Source: Microbacteriaceae bacterium (GTDB taxonomy: Bacteria; Actinomycetota; Actinomycetes; Actinomycetales; Microbacteriaceae). Taken from it: 15,646 bases of DNA. Made by a program: the position numbers and the translations under genes. Within the stretch, counting starts at the first letter, position 1. Each line of letters begins with the position of its first letter. Shown one piece after another: positions 7,266 to 15,007 of the stretch. A model generated the notes under the pieces. It had not been told where the DNA came from and searched no databases. It saw only the letters and a program-made list of their open reading frames with translations. The stretch lies in contig RFQD01000012.1 in NCBI GenBank assembly GCA_009925875.1, forward strand, positions 1 through 15,646, read 5' to 3'.

Positions 7266-8677
7266 TGACAATCGACATTTCAACTGTTCCGGCACAGTTG
7301 TTCATTGGCGGCGCATGGGTTGACGGAAGTGAAGGTGGCACCTTCAGCGTCGAGAATCCAGCCAATAAGCAAACACTGGGGCACGTGGCGAGCGCGAGTG
7401 TCGCCGACGGACTGCGGGCGGCGGACGTTGCCGCGCACGCGCTCGTGTCGTGGCGCAAGCTGGCTCCTCGAGCACGCGCCGAGATCCTGCGCGCAGCCTT
7501 CGAGTTGATGATGGTGAAAATTGATGACATCGCCGACCTCATCGTGCTCGAAAACGGCAAGCCCCGCTCCGAGGCAATCGCCGAGGTGCACTATGCCGCG
7601 GAGTTCTTTCGTTGGTTCGCTGAAGAAGCGGTGCGTATCCCCGGGTATATCTCGACGGCACCGGTGACGGGACGCCGGATCATCGAGACATCGGAGCCCA
7701 TTGGTGTCGCGTTATTAATCGCGCCGTGGAACCTCCCGGCGGCAATGATCACTCGAAAAGTGGCTCCGGCTCTCGCGGCTGGTTGCACGGTCATCATCAA
7801 GCCGGCCGGCAATACTGCGTTGACCGCGCTATACCTGTGCGACCTTCTCGCGCAGGCCGGCGTTCCCGACGGCGTTGTGAACATCATCCCGACGACCAAT
7901 CGTGAGGTTGTGGCCGCGCTCCTGAAGAGCAGTCCCGTACAGACCGTGTCATTCACGGGATCCACGCGAGTGGGGCAACTGCTGATGCGTCAAGCGGTCG
8001 ATCGCGTTTTGCGCTGTTCCATGGAACTCGGTGGTAACGCCCCATTCATCGTGTGCGAGGACGCCGACATCGACCTTGCCGTTGACTCGGCGATGATCGC
8101 CAAAATGCGACACAATGCGGAGGCCTGCACCGCCGAATTCAGTACCAAGTTCGCGCAAAAGATGTCCGATCTTCGACTCGGTGATGGCATGGATGCCCGC
8201 ACGCAGGTTGGTCCGCTCGCGAGTCAATCCGCGCTCCAGGGCATCGAAGACTTAGTCGGCGCCGCCCGTTCTGACGGCGCGAGGGTCGTCACCGGTGGCG
8301 ATCGTGGCGACGACGCGGGTTACTACTATCAACCGACCGTCCTCGACAATGTGTCGCCCGATGCGGCGATCTTGCAAGAAGAAATCTTCGGACCCGTGGC
8401 GCCCATTGTCGAATTCTCGTCCGACGACGAAGCAGTCTTGCTGGCGAATGCCGTGGAAGTGGGCCTTGGGTCATACGTGCACTCAGGTGATCTCGGTCGC
8501 GCGATGCGCATTGCCGAGGCCCTCGAAGTGGGAATGGTCGGCGTAAACACCGGCATCTTCTCCGACCCGGCGGCACCGTTCGGTGGAGTCAAGCAGAGTG
8601 GCCTTGGTCGCGAGGGCGGGCGCCACGGCATGTTGGAGTTCCTCGAAACCAAATACATCAACGTCGCCTGGAGCTGA
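7265..8677 (+). CDS. NAD(P)-dependent aldehyde dehydrogenase, succinate-semialdehyde dehydrogenase-like, with a local deletion
   Basis: Oxidises an aldehyde to a carboxylic acid. Catalytic residues are present: Asn156 (PWN), Lys179 (IIKPA), Glu254 in MELGGNAPFIV (a wording typical of succinate-semialdehyde dehydrogenases) and the nucleophile Cys288 in EACTA. FTGST is at 230-234 and EEIFGP appears later. The protein has 470 residues, slightly short for the family. Right after the nucleophile it reads EACTAEFSTKF, whereas family members have about twelve more residues (ANRF-type strand and following loop) before the equivalent EF; the second ALDH here keeps them. The frame is intact on both sides, so this looks like a clean 36-base loss that may impair the enzyme. 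ATG overlaps the SDR stop by one base. Probable job: semialdehyde or P450/SDR product oxidation. Confidence 0.9.
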   Translation: MTIDISTVPAQLFIGGAWVDGSEGGTFSVENPANKQTLGHVASASVADGLRAADVAAHALVSWRKLAPRARAEILRAAFELMMVKIDDIADLIVLENGKPRSEAIAEVHYAAEFFRWFAEEAVRIPGYISTAPVTGRRIIETSEPIGVALLIAPWNLPAAMITRKVAPALAAGCTVIIKPAGNTALTALYLCDLLAQAGVPDGVVNIIPTTNREVVAALLKSSPVQTVSFTGSTRVGQLLMRQAVDRVLRCSMELGGNAPFIVCEDADIDLAVDSAMIAKMRHNAEACTAEFSTKFAQKMSDLRLGDGMDARTQVGPLASQSALQGIEDLVGAARSDGARVVTGGDRGDDAGYYYQPTVLDNVSPDAAILQEEIFGPVAPIVEFSSDDEAVLLANAVEVGLGSYVHSGDLGRAMRIAEALEVGMVGVNTGIFSDPAAPFGGVKQSGLGREGGRHGMLEFLETKYINVAWS

Positions 8678-8679
8678 GT

Positions 8680-10179
8680 ATGACAATCACGGATGCACTT
8701 CCGCTAATCTCCCCGACGCTTGCGTCGTGGCTCAACGATGTCTCTCGCGGAAAATTCTCCACACCCGACATCGCCACCAGTGGTGAAATCGCCTACCCGG
8801 TACTAGACCCGGGGACCGGTCGAACACTTGCAAACGTGCCGATTTCGAACAGCGACCATGTCGCGCGAGCAGTGCGCAAGGCTCGCGCAGCGATGGACGA
8901 CGGGCGTTGGAGTGAGCAAGACCCGGACTACCGCGAAGCTGCCCTGTTGCGGCTTGCGGCGCTCGTCGAGCGTGACTTTGACACACTGGTGACCCTCGAG
9001 GCTGTCGACACGGGCAAACCTCGCGCAGAGGCTGCCCTTGATATTCACGAGGTCACGCTCGTCTTGCGTTACTACGCGGGCTGGTGCACGAAGGTGACCG
9101 GCTCGACGATTGCGGCACCACGACAGTTTGCGGCGCAGACGATTCGTGAGGCGGTAGGCGTCTGCGTGGCCATCACACCGTGGAACTATCCGTTACCCAT
9201 CTTGATGTACAAGTTGGCGCCGGCGTTGGCATTCGGAAACAGCATCGTGGCGAAGCCGTCGGAACTCGCGCCGCTGTCATCCATCTACTTTTTGGAACTC
9301 TGCTCAGAAGCAGGTATTCCCGACGGCGTTGTCTCGCTCGTCCTGGGCCCCGGCGAAGTAGGCGCCGATCTCGTGTCTCAGCCCGGCATCGACAAGATTT
9401 CGTTTACGGGGTCAACCACAACCGGCAAAGCCATCATGCGCGCCGCTGCTGAACACCCGACCAAGGTGACACTCGAACTCGGTGGCAAGAGCCCCCACAT
9501 CGTTTTCGCGAGCGCCGACCTCGACGCGGCCGTCGCCGGCGTTGCGGCTGGCATCTGGACCAACGCCGGGCAGGTGTGTGTCGCAGGTAGTCGATTACTG
9601 GTTGAGGAGTCGGTGAAGGAGATTTTCATTCAGAAACTCGTTGCCTTTACGGATGAGTATCACGTGGGCCATGCGCTCGACGACAGAAGCATGATGGGGC
9701 CGATGATTAGTGCGCGACAACTCGAAAAGGCTCAGGCAACCATCACCGAGGCACAGAAGTCGGGCGCTCGAATCACCACCGCAGGCACCGTGCACAGTGA
9801 GGTCGGCACATTTCTCGCTCCGACCATCATCGATGGACTTGACGGGTCGCACGCCGCGCACCAGGAGGAGATATTCGGTCCCGTATTGACTGTCGACTCT
9901 TTCGGCAGCGAAGACGAGGCAGCCACGAGAGCCAACTCAACCCCCTTCGGTCTGGCTGCCGGCGTGTGGACCGATGCGGCCGGACAATCCACTCGAATGG
10001 CGCGCAAGCTCAACGCCGGGACGGTATGGGTGAACACGTATGGCGTGTTTCATCCGACTCTGCCGTTCGGGGGAACTAAGGCCTCCGGCTTCGGCCGTGA
10101 ACTCGGTGAATCCGCCGTCGAGGCCTACACGCAGACCAAGACCATCGTCGAAGACATTGCGGGTCGAGGGGGCGAATAG
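8680..10179 (+). CDS. NAD-dependent aldehyde dehydrogenase, betaine-/aminobutyraldehyde dehydrogenase-like
   Basis: A full-length ALDH of 499 residues with Asn169 (TPWNYP), Lys192 (AKPSE), Glu266 (ELGGKSP) and the nucleophile Cys300 (NAGQVC). The loop after the cysteine (VAGSRLLVEESV) is complete, as is EEIFGPV. Overall wording resembles betaine-aldehyde and gamma-aminobutyraldehyde dehydrogenases, which act on aldehydes bearing a cationic nitrogen. That would suit a guanidino- or amino-aldehyde (inference). The ATG lies 2 nt after the previous stop, with GGAG inside the end of the upstream gene. Its TAG is followed immediately by the ATG of the ureohydrolase gene, so the three genes are almost certainly co-translated. 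Exact aldehyde unknown. Confidence 0.93.
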   Translation: MTITDALPLISPTLASWLNDVSRGKFSTPDIATSGEIAYPVLDPGTGRTLANVPISNSDHVARAVRKARAAMDDGRWSEQDPDYREAALLRLAALVERDFDTLVTLEAVDTGKPRAEAALDIHEVTLVLRYYAGWCTKVTGSTIAAPRQFAAQTIREAVGVCVAITPWNYPLPILMYKLAPALAFGNSIVAKPSELAPLSSIYFLELCSEAGIPDGVVSLVLGPGEVGADLVSQPGIDKISFTGSTTTGKAIMRAAAEHPTKVTLELGGKSPHIVFASADLDAAVAGVAAGIWTNAGQVCVAGSRLLVEESVKEIFIQKLVAFTDEYHVGHALDDRSMMGPMISARQLEKAQATITEAQKSGARITTAGTVHSEVGTFLAPTIIDGLDGSHAAHQEEIFGPVLTVDSFGSEDEAATRANSTPFGLAAGVWTDAAGQSTRMARKLNAGTVWVNTYGVFHPTLPFGGTKASGFGRELGESAVEAYTQTKTIVEDIAGRGGE

Positions 10180-11169
10180 ATGGGAGATCAGACACCACGT
10201 GTGACGCACGGTGACGTCGTTGGCCAAGTTGCCACGACGCAAGTGCCGCGATTCGCCGCACCACCGACCTTCGGTCTCGTGCCGGACCTTTCAACCGTCT
10301 CTCGCGCGGACGTTGCCGTGGTTGGTGTTCCCTTCGATTCGACGGTGAGCTATCGCCCGGGTGCGCGATTTGGCCCCAGCCATATTCGCAACTCGTCTCG
10401 GCTGTTACGCCTGTACAACCCCGAAGCTGGCCGCTGGCCCTTCCTCGCGCAGCAGGTCGTCGACGCGGGTGACATTGCGTGCAACCCCTATGACATCGAG
10501 TTGGCGATACGCACAATTCGCGATGGAATTCGGGATGTGCTTGCCATTGCGCCACGCGTGCTCGTTCTGGGTGGCGATCACACGATTTCACTCCCCGTGC
10601 TGCGCGCACTTCATGAAAAGCATGGCCCGATTTCGGTCATCCACTTCGATGCCCACCTCGACACGTGGGACACGTATTTTGACCAGCCGTACCTTCACGG
10701 CACTCCGTTCCGCCGTGCATCGGAGGAAGGTCTGCTCGACAAAGAGGGCTGCACGCATGTGGGTATTCGAGGTGGTCTCTACGGTTCAACCGACATGTCG
10801 GACGACCAAGTGCTCGGATTCATGACCGTGCGCAGTCACGAGATTCACCTTGACGGCGTTTCCGCCGCAATCGAACGTGTTCGGCGCCGTGTTAGAGACC
10901 GACCGGCCTACATTTCGGTGGACATTGACGTTCTCGATCCCGCATTTGCTCCCGGCACAGGAACGCCCGAATCTGGCGGACTCGCGAGTTGGCAGCTTCT
11001 CCACATGCTTCGGGAACTTGGTGATCTCAATGTCATTGGGGCAGACATTATGGAAGTCTGCCCGGCTTACGACCACGCTGAAATCACCGGCATCGCCGCG
11101 GCGCACGTGGGTTACGAAATTCTGTCGGGATGGGCGCCACCCCTTCCCGACGCCGTCAAGACCCGCTAA
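10180..11169 (+). CDS. Ureohydrolase, agmatinase/guanidinobutyrase type
   Basis: A binuclear manganese hydrolase that releases urea from a guanidino compound, leaving an amine. The 329 residues carry all metal ligands: His134 (GGDHTIS), Asp157, His159 and Asp161 (DAHLDTWD), and Asp248 and Asp250 (SVDIDVLDPAFAPGTGTP). HGTPFRRASEEGLL at 173-186 and EVCPAYDHAEITG at 292-304 are typical of agmatinase and 4-guanidinobutyrase rather than of arginase. It is the last gene of the operon, starting directly after the ALDH stop with GAGGGGG upstream. Hydrolysis of a guanidino acid would supply the amino acid used by the divergent aminotransferase. Guanidinobutyrase, guanidinopropionase and agmatinase cannot be separated by eye. 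Its TAA interlocks with the stop of the LDI-family gene on the other strand. Confidence 0.94.
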   Translation: MGDQTPRVTHGDVVGQVATTQVPRFAAPPTFGLVPDLSTVSRADVAVVGVPFDSTVSYRPGARFGPSHIRNSSRLLRLYNPEAGRWPFLAQQVVDAGDIACNPYDIELAIRTIRDGIRDVLAIAPRVLVLGGDHTISLPVLRALHEKHGPISVIHFDAHLDTWDTYFDQPYLHGTPFRRASEEGLLDKEGCTHVGIRGGLYGSTDMSDDQVLGFMTVRSHEIHLDGVSAAIERVRRRVRDRPAYISVDIDVLDPAFAPGTGTPESGGLASWQLLHMLRELGDLNVIGADIMEVCPAYDHAEITGIAAAHVGYEILSGWAPPLPDAVKTR

Positions 11170-12785
11170 CTCGCGTTGGCGAGCCGACGCAATTCACAGC
11201 GTTGCGTGCCCGACAGCACAAGTGAAACGTGAATCAATCCCTGATCAGCATCCCACCTGAGTGCGCCTTTCTCGGCTCCCGATTCATCGAGCGAACCAAT
11301 GAGTTCTCCATCGAGGAAGCACTCCACTCCAACTCGGAGCGCGAAGTTCGTCACATGGAAGCTGAGTGGCTCATCCACTTCGGTTGTTGAACTAAGCGTC
11401 GCGACGAGCGTGTCTGAAGTGGAGTGAGCTGAGCGCACGACCACACGAGGGTAGGGGATATCGATGAGCTGAGGGAGATCGAGCACCTCGTCACCCCACG
11501 GGTGGTTGAACAAGTCAGCCCAACCATTGCGCATATTCAACCGAGCAAAGCCAAGGAGCGCGTTGCCCATCACGCACGTGACATAGCTCTCCGTGTTGAG
11601 GTCGTCACACCGAGGATAAAAGAGTCCGCCATCTCGCCACGTCGGATTCATGCATGCATCTGCGTGAGCGAGGAGTTTTTCGACCGTGTCAGCGTCACCA
11701 ATTTCCGAGGCGAGCAGTGCGAGCATCCCGTGATTGTGAACGCCGAGCATCATCGGATCGACCTTGTCGATGCCCGGCTCTGACTGGTACTCGAGGTGCG
11801 TTCGGTGAAAGCTTTCCAAACGAACGGAATAGCCGTGAGCCGTGGGTTTGCGAACATCGTCGATGACCGTGGCATAGAGTTTTTCGATGTACTCGGGTTC
11901 CCACACGTGAATCAGTGGGCCCCACGACACGACCGAAGCAGCCTCTTTGTTTTCGGTAGATCCTTCGGTGATGACTTCGTCTTGCTGCACGGCGTAAAAG
12001 ACAGGGAGGTCTTCCATGTTCGTCTCGTCAAACAGGTTGGTCTTTTCGGCCCAGGCTCGTCGGAATTTCTCAAGAAGCGGACGACCGATGTTAGTGCCGT
12101 AGACGTGGTCATAGTTGAGCAAGCCCAACATCGGAAACTGGTTGCAATAGACGAAGACACCGTTGGGCTCACACTCACAGCCCAGGCCATGTGTGAGTGA
12201 GAACTGCGATGCAATTGTCGTCGCGAGTGAGTGGTGGTCGTATTCGAAATCTTGCGGGCCGAGGCCACGAAATGGTGGGCGGCATTCGAAGGTTAGTGAA
12301 CCCGGTTGGGCGTAGTAACCGTCGCGATAGAGCATTTCATAGAGGCTGACCATCATGAGCAGGTGCCCGCTGTACATGACGTTCTTGCTCGAAACCGGGT
12401 CGACCCATCCCTCGACGAGTTCGGTCAAATCGGGGTTCATAACTTTGCTGCCACGACTGGTCAACTCCCAGTAGGCCCACACGTCATGGCGAAGCATCTT
12501 CGTGATGAGTTGTCGGAAGGTGTCTCGCAAGAGCTCGCGATGAGCCGGCAGGTAGTGGTACTGCGTGACTGCCAGCGAGTAAGCCATATAGGCGAGCTGG
12601 TACCGGTACGCGTCATCGCCCTCATTCGTCGGATCAAATGGACCCATGTCGCTCCAGTCACCTGGCAGTTGGCGACTGAGTCGAATGACGTTTCGTATGT
12701 GTCCGATCTGCTCAACGGAGAGAGCGGGTGCCACAGTTGTGACACCCGCACCCTTCCGGTTGAGGTTACTTAGAGACGTCAACAC
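11166..12785 (-). CDS. Linalool dehydratase/isomerase (LDI)-family protein, predicted cytoplasmic
   Basis: LDI of Castellaniella defragrans interconverts geraniol, linalool and myrcene, cofactor-free, at an active site with two cysteines, a histidine and tyrosines. This 539-residue protein matches that family in order. YRYQLAYMAYSLA (61-73) corresponds to its YSIAFYAYGLA helix. NVMYSGHLLMM (135-145) holds the conserved His141. CEPNGVFVYCN (205-215) matches CEPDNYFVQCN, with the two cysteines (205 and 214) at the same nine-residue spacing. It lacks the export signal of the Castellaniella enzyme and has a longer C-terminus (from about 440) not seen there. The GTG at 12785 overlaps the permease gene by 20 bases and has only GGA upstream. 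An in-frame GTG at 12734 is an alternative start giving 522 residues. Pairing with a permease suggests it acts on an imported allylic substrate. Reaction unknown. Confidence 0.85.
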   Translation of the reverse strand: MLTSLSNLNRKGAGVTTVAPALSVEQIGHIRNVIRLSRQLPGDWSDMGPFDPTNEGDDAYRYQLAYMAYSLAVTQYHYLPAHRELLRDTFRQLITKMLRHDVWAYWELTSRGSKVMNPDLTELVEGWVDPVSSKNVMYSGHLLMMVSLYEMLYRDGYYAQPGSLTFECRPPFRGLGPQDFEYDHHSLATTIASQFSLTHGLGCECEPNGVFVYCNQFPMLGLLNYDHVYGTNIGRPLLEKFRRAWAEKTNLFDETNMEDLPVFYAVQQDEVITEGSTENKEAASVVSWGPLIHVWEPEYIEKLYATVIDDVRKPTAHGYSVRLESFHRTHLEYQSEPGIDKVDPMMLGVHNHGMLALLASEIGDADTVEKLLAHADACMNPTWRDGGLFYPRCDDLNTESYVTCVMGNALLGFARLNMRNGWADLFNHPWGDEVLDLPQLIDIPYPRVVVRSAHSTSDTLVATLSSTTEVDEPLSFHVTNFALRVGVECFLDGELIGSLDESGAEKGALRWDADQGLIHVSLVLSGTQRCELRRLANAS

Positions 12786-14217
12786 TCACATCCGCACTGA
12801 GAATGTGGCGACGGTTTGACGAGTACGCAATTACACCAATCAGACCGATGATGACGGTGATCAACACGACGCCCCACTGCGAGTACCACGGAGCTTCGGC
12901 GTCACGCGGCCACGCGATGTTGACCATTTCGAAGAGCACCCAGATTGTTGCAATCAACGTCAGTGGGAACTCCCAGCGGCCGAGAGTGAATTGGCCGGGA
13001 ACCCACGTGCGCTTCATTTGACTGCGCAGCAGACCGAGGAGCGGGAATGCGAAGGCAATGTAGAAACCTTCAATCGCGAACAGCACGAGCGTGTTGTATC
13101 CAGCACCCCACAGACTCGTGAGTACAACGAGCGCAGAGACAACGGCGGTCACGAGAATTGCAGCCACAGGCGACTTGCTCTTGCCGGCGAGCTTCGACAA
13201 AACCGCCGATCCCGGAATCATCTTGTCCCGGGCAAAGCCCCAAATAACGCGTGACGCCGCGGCCTGAGCCGTCACATAGGTCGCAAGGAAGGCAAGAACA
13301 AACATTGCGAACAACGGAGCAACAACGCCTTCACCGAGGTGGAAGATGATCGTGTCCGCGACGGGGTCCGGTGACGTGCCATCCATGACATCAGGAATGC
13401 TCGGAATGGACAGGATGATAGCCAACGCCGAGAAGAGCACAACGGCTCCCACAATGGTGATGGAGAGAATCATGGCCTTGGGAACGGAGCGTTCGGGGTT
13501 CTGAACTTCTTCGGCAATGTCACCCGCGCTTTCGAAACCAACGAAGGACCAGCCGACAAAGGCGACAGCTGCGGCGAAACCGCTCCAAATCCAGGGTCCC
13601 GCACCGTAACCGGAGCCGAAGCTGTCGAAGATGACCGTAATCGGCTGTTCTTGGTTGAAGATGAGCAGGTACGCACCGATGCCGACACTTCCGATGAGCT
13701 CGATGATGACGGCTACGATACCGACGAACTTGAGCACTTTCTGACCGAGCAGGTTCAGGAGCGTTCCAACGACGATAAAGCCAAGAGCGACGATGACCTG
13801 AGTCGGGGTGTCGAACGCAGGAACTCCAATCACCGCCGGGATGAACAGTGTCGCAATGAAGGCGGCCGAACCGATCGCAATCATGAGAGTCCACATGTAG
13901 GCCCAGCCCGCAAACCAGCCAAATGTTCGTCCGCCAATCCGGCGTGCCCACGCGTAGACGCCGCCGGCAAACGGCCACTTGGATGCCATCAGTGCCAGAA
14001 CTGTTGCAACGATGATCTGCGCAACCATGACGGCTGCAAATGCCCACCACGAGGCGGGTCCTGCCGCAGCGAAAACGAGCACGAAGATCCCGTACAGCGC
14101 AACGATGGGCGAAATGAAAGCAAAGGCGATGCTGAATGCGGTTCGCCAGTTGAACACCTTGGGCGCCACGTTGCCGGCGTACGCCTGGCCCGCATCGCTC
14201 TGAGTTGGCTGACTCAT
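12766..14217 (-). CDS. Amino acid/choline-type permease, APC superfamily
   Basis: An inner-membrane transporter of 483 residues with about 12 hydrophobic segments, starting near residue 27 and ending near 465. The first helix has the unwound substrate-binding type sequence FISPIVALYGIF (34-45). The signature GWSFVGFESAGDIAEEVQNP (222-241) is typical of the amino acid/choline transporter (ACT) branch, which includes GABA and choline carriers. The C-terminal tail ends VDVSK. AAAGGAG at 14222-14228 stands 4 nt before the ATG. It overlaps or directly precedes the LDI-family gene, so the two form an operon. It probably imports the nitrogenous substrate of this gene cluster, likely a small cation or zwitterion (inference). 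Confidence 0.92.
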   Translation of the reverse strand: MSQPTQSDAGQAYAGNVAPKVFNWRTAFSIAFAFISPIVALYGIFVLVFAAAGPASWWAFAAVMVAQIIVATVLALMASKWPFAGGVYAWARRIGGRTFGWFAGWAYMWTLMIAIGSAAFIATLFIPAVIGVPAFDTPTQVIVALGFIVVGTLLNLLGQKVLKFVGIVAVIIELIGSVGIGAYLLIFNQEQPITVIFDSFGSGYGAGPWIWSGFAAAVAFVGWSFVGFESAGDIAEEVQNPERSVPKAMILSITIVGAVVLFSALAIILSIPSIPDVMDGTSPDPVADTIIFHLGEGVVAPLFAMFVLAFLATYVTAQAAASRVIWGFARDKMIPGSAVLSKLAGKSKSPVAAILVTAVVSALVVLTSLWGAGYNTLVLFAIEGFYIAFAFPLLGLLRSQMKRTWVPGQFTLGRWEFPLTLIATIWVLFEMVNIAWPRDAEAPWYSQWGVVLITVIIGLIGVIAYSSNRRHILSADVSVDVSK

Positions 14218-14250
14218 GAGACTCCTTTGTCTATGAATTTTCGAGGTTTT

Positions 14251-14260
14251 GTAAATTTAC
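14251..14260. repeat. 10-bp palindrome, candidate regulator site before the permease operon
   Basis: GTAAATTTAC is perfectly symmetrical with an AAATTT core, 34 bp upstream of the permease ATG. On the minus strand it reads GGTAAATTTAC, sharing GGTAAAT with the reductase promoter and GGTA with the palindrome at 2992-3004. Confidence 0.35.
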
Positions 14261-14382
14261 CTAGCAAGTTGCAAGGCATTCGAACAATATCGGAACTATA
14301 CCCACATTCAAAGTCAAAAAACAGACTAAACAATAGATTTTTTGATTTTTTCTTCGGACGCATCATTGTGGTCGGCAAAACG

Positions 14383-14407
14383 CATCCTGCCCTCTAAGTA
14401 CAGGATG
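14383..14407. terminator. Inverted repeat downstream of the lipoprotein gene, weak terminator candidate
   Basis: CATCCTG (14383-14389) and CAGGATG (14401-14407) are perfect reverse complements around an 11-base loop. Read on the minus strand, the stem is followed by CGTTTTG, so it could end the transcript of the lipoprotein gene. The T-run is short and the loop long, so this is only a candidate. Confidence 0.3.
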
Positions 14408-14471
14408 GGCGGAACCGCGTGCGCCGAAGTAGACCCCGACAAAGCGGGAGTAAGGGCGGGGAAAGAAAGAC

Positions 14472-14965
14472 CTACGCCTTTTGAATGATGATCTTCTCCA
14501 CCATCGTGGTGCCCTGCACTTGGGCGCTCACACCGAGGTTGTAGGACTGGAACACCGTGGTCGACAACTGCTCCGATACCTTCAAATACTTCTGCGTCTC
14601 ATCCTCGGGAAGGTCCTTACTCGTGATCGCCTTGACCAAAGGGAATGGCTTGTTTTTTTCTGTGCGCAGGCCGTAGTGGCCGACGGGGTCACGTAGGACT
14701 GGTCATCACACCACGTTTCACCAGGACCCAAGCTGTGGTTCTCCACGATTGATTTCGAATCATCCAGAACAAAGCCCAGTCGCAACGTTTCGACGTCAAT
14801 ATTTGTGTAACACACAACGGGAAGGCCGTTTGGTCCGGCAGCTTCGCGAACCGTGGATTCCGTGTCACTCGACGAACAGGCAACCAACGTGCCCGCGCCC
14901 ACGACGGCGGTGAGTCCCAAACCTGCGAGACGAAGAACAAGTGTGCGAGGTCCCAGTTTCATCAT
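14472..14965 (-). pseudogene. Small secreted lipoprotein gene interrupted by a one-base frameshift
   Basis: No known function recognised. The product starts MMKLGPRTL, has a hydrophobic signal segment to about residue 28 and a lipobox ending VAC at Cys30 followed by SSSDTE, so the mature protein would be lipid-anchored outside the membrane. The first frame is convincing up to QSYVTP, then turns into arginine-rich text (SRRSRVRTF). From the same place another frame continues as VGHYGLRTEKNKPFPLV and ends VEKIIIQKA at the TAG at 14472-14474. The switch falls at a run of four G (14685-14688). One more G would give a clean 165-codon gene, since 494 bases are present and 495 are needed. This is either a sequencing error in a homopolymer or a recent mutation. 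The start could also be the second ATG, at 14962. Lies 42 bases downstream of the decarboxylase. Confidence 0.75.
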
Positions 14966-15007
14966 GCGCCCAGACTAAACGAACGAGACTTCACGCGCAC
15001 GGCAAAC

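Larger units (their letters stand above)
14218..14471. other. Non-coding region upstream of the permease gene
   Basis: No gene is seen. The permease-proximal half is AT-rich and holds a perfect 10-bp palindrome GTAAATTTAC (14251-14260), a possible Lrp-family site, and GCAA-G-TTGC (14264-14272). AAAGGAG at 14222-14228 (minus) is the permease ribosome binding site. The distal half is GC-rich with a 7-bp inverted repeat at 14383-14407. I could not pick a convincing -35/-10 pair for the permease operon. Confidence 0.5.

Noticed and set aside
1538..11169. Plain arginine/agmatine to GABA to succinate catabolism as a full explanation
   Set aside because: The ureohydrolase, ALDHs and gabT would fit, but the P450 with its reductase, the SDR, the LDI-family protein and the fumarase would be left without a role. 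It is kept as the main alternative, not excluded.
11166..12785. Glycoside hydrolase or terpene cyclase identity for the 539-residue protein, suggested by its helical repeat pattern
   Set aside because: The CEPNGVFVYCN and NVMYSGHL signatures match linalool dehydratase/isomerase, and no DDxxD or DxDD terpene-cyclase motif is seen.
13651..14397. A 248-codon plus-strand frame opposite the start of the permease gene
   Set aside because: Its translation is low-complexity and highly charged, the mirror of hydrophobic transmembrane codons on the other strand.
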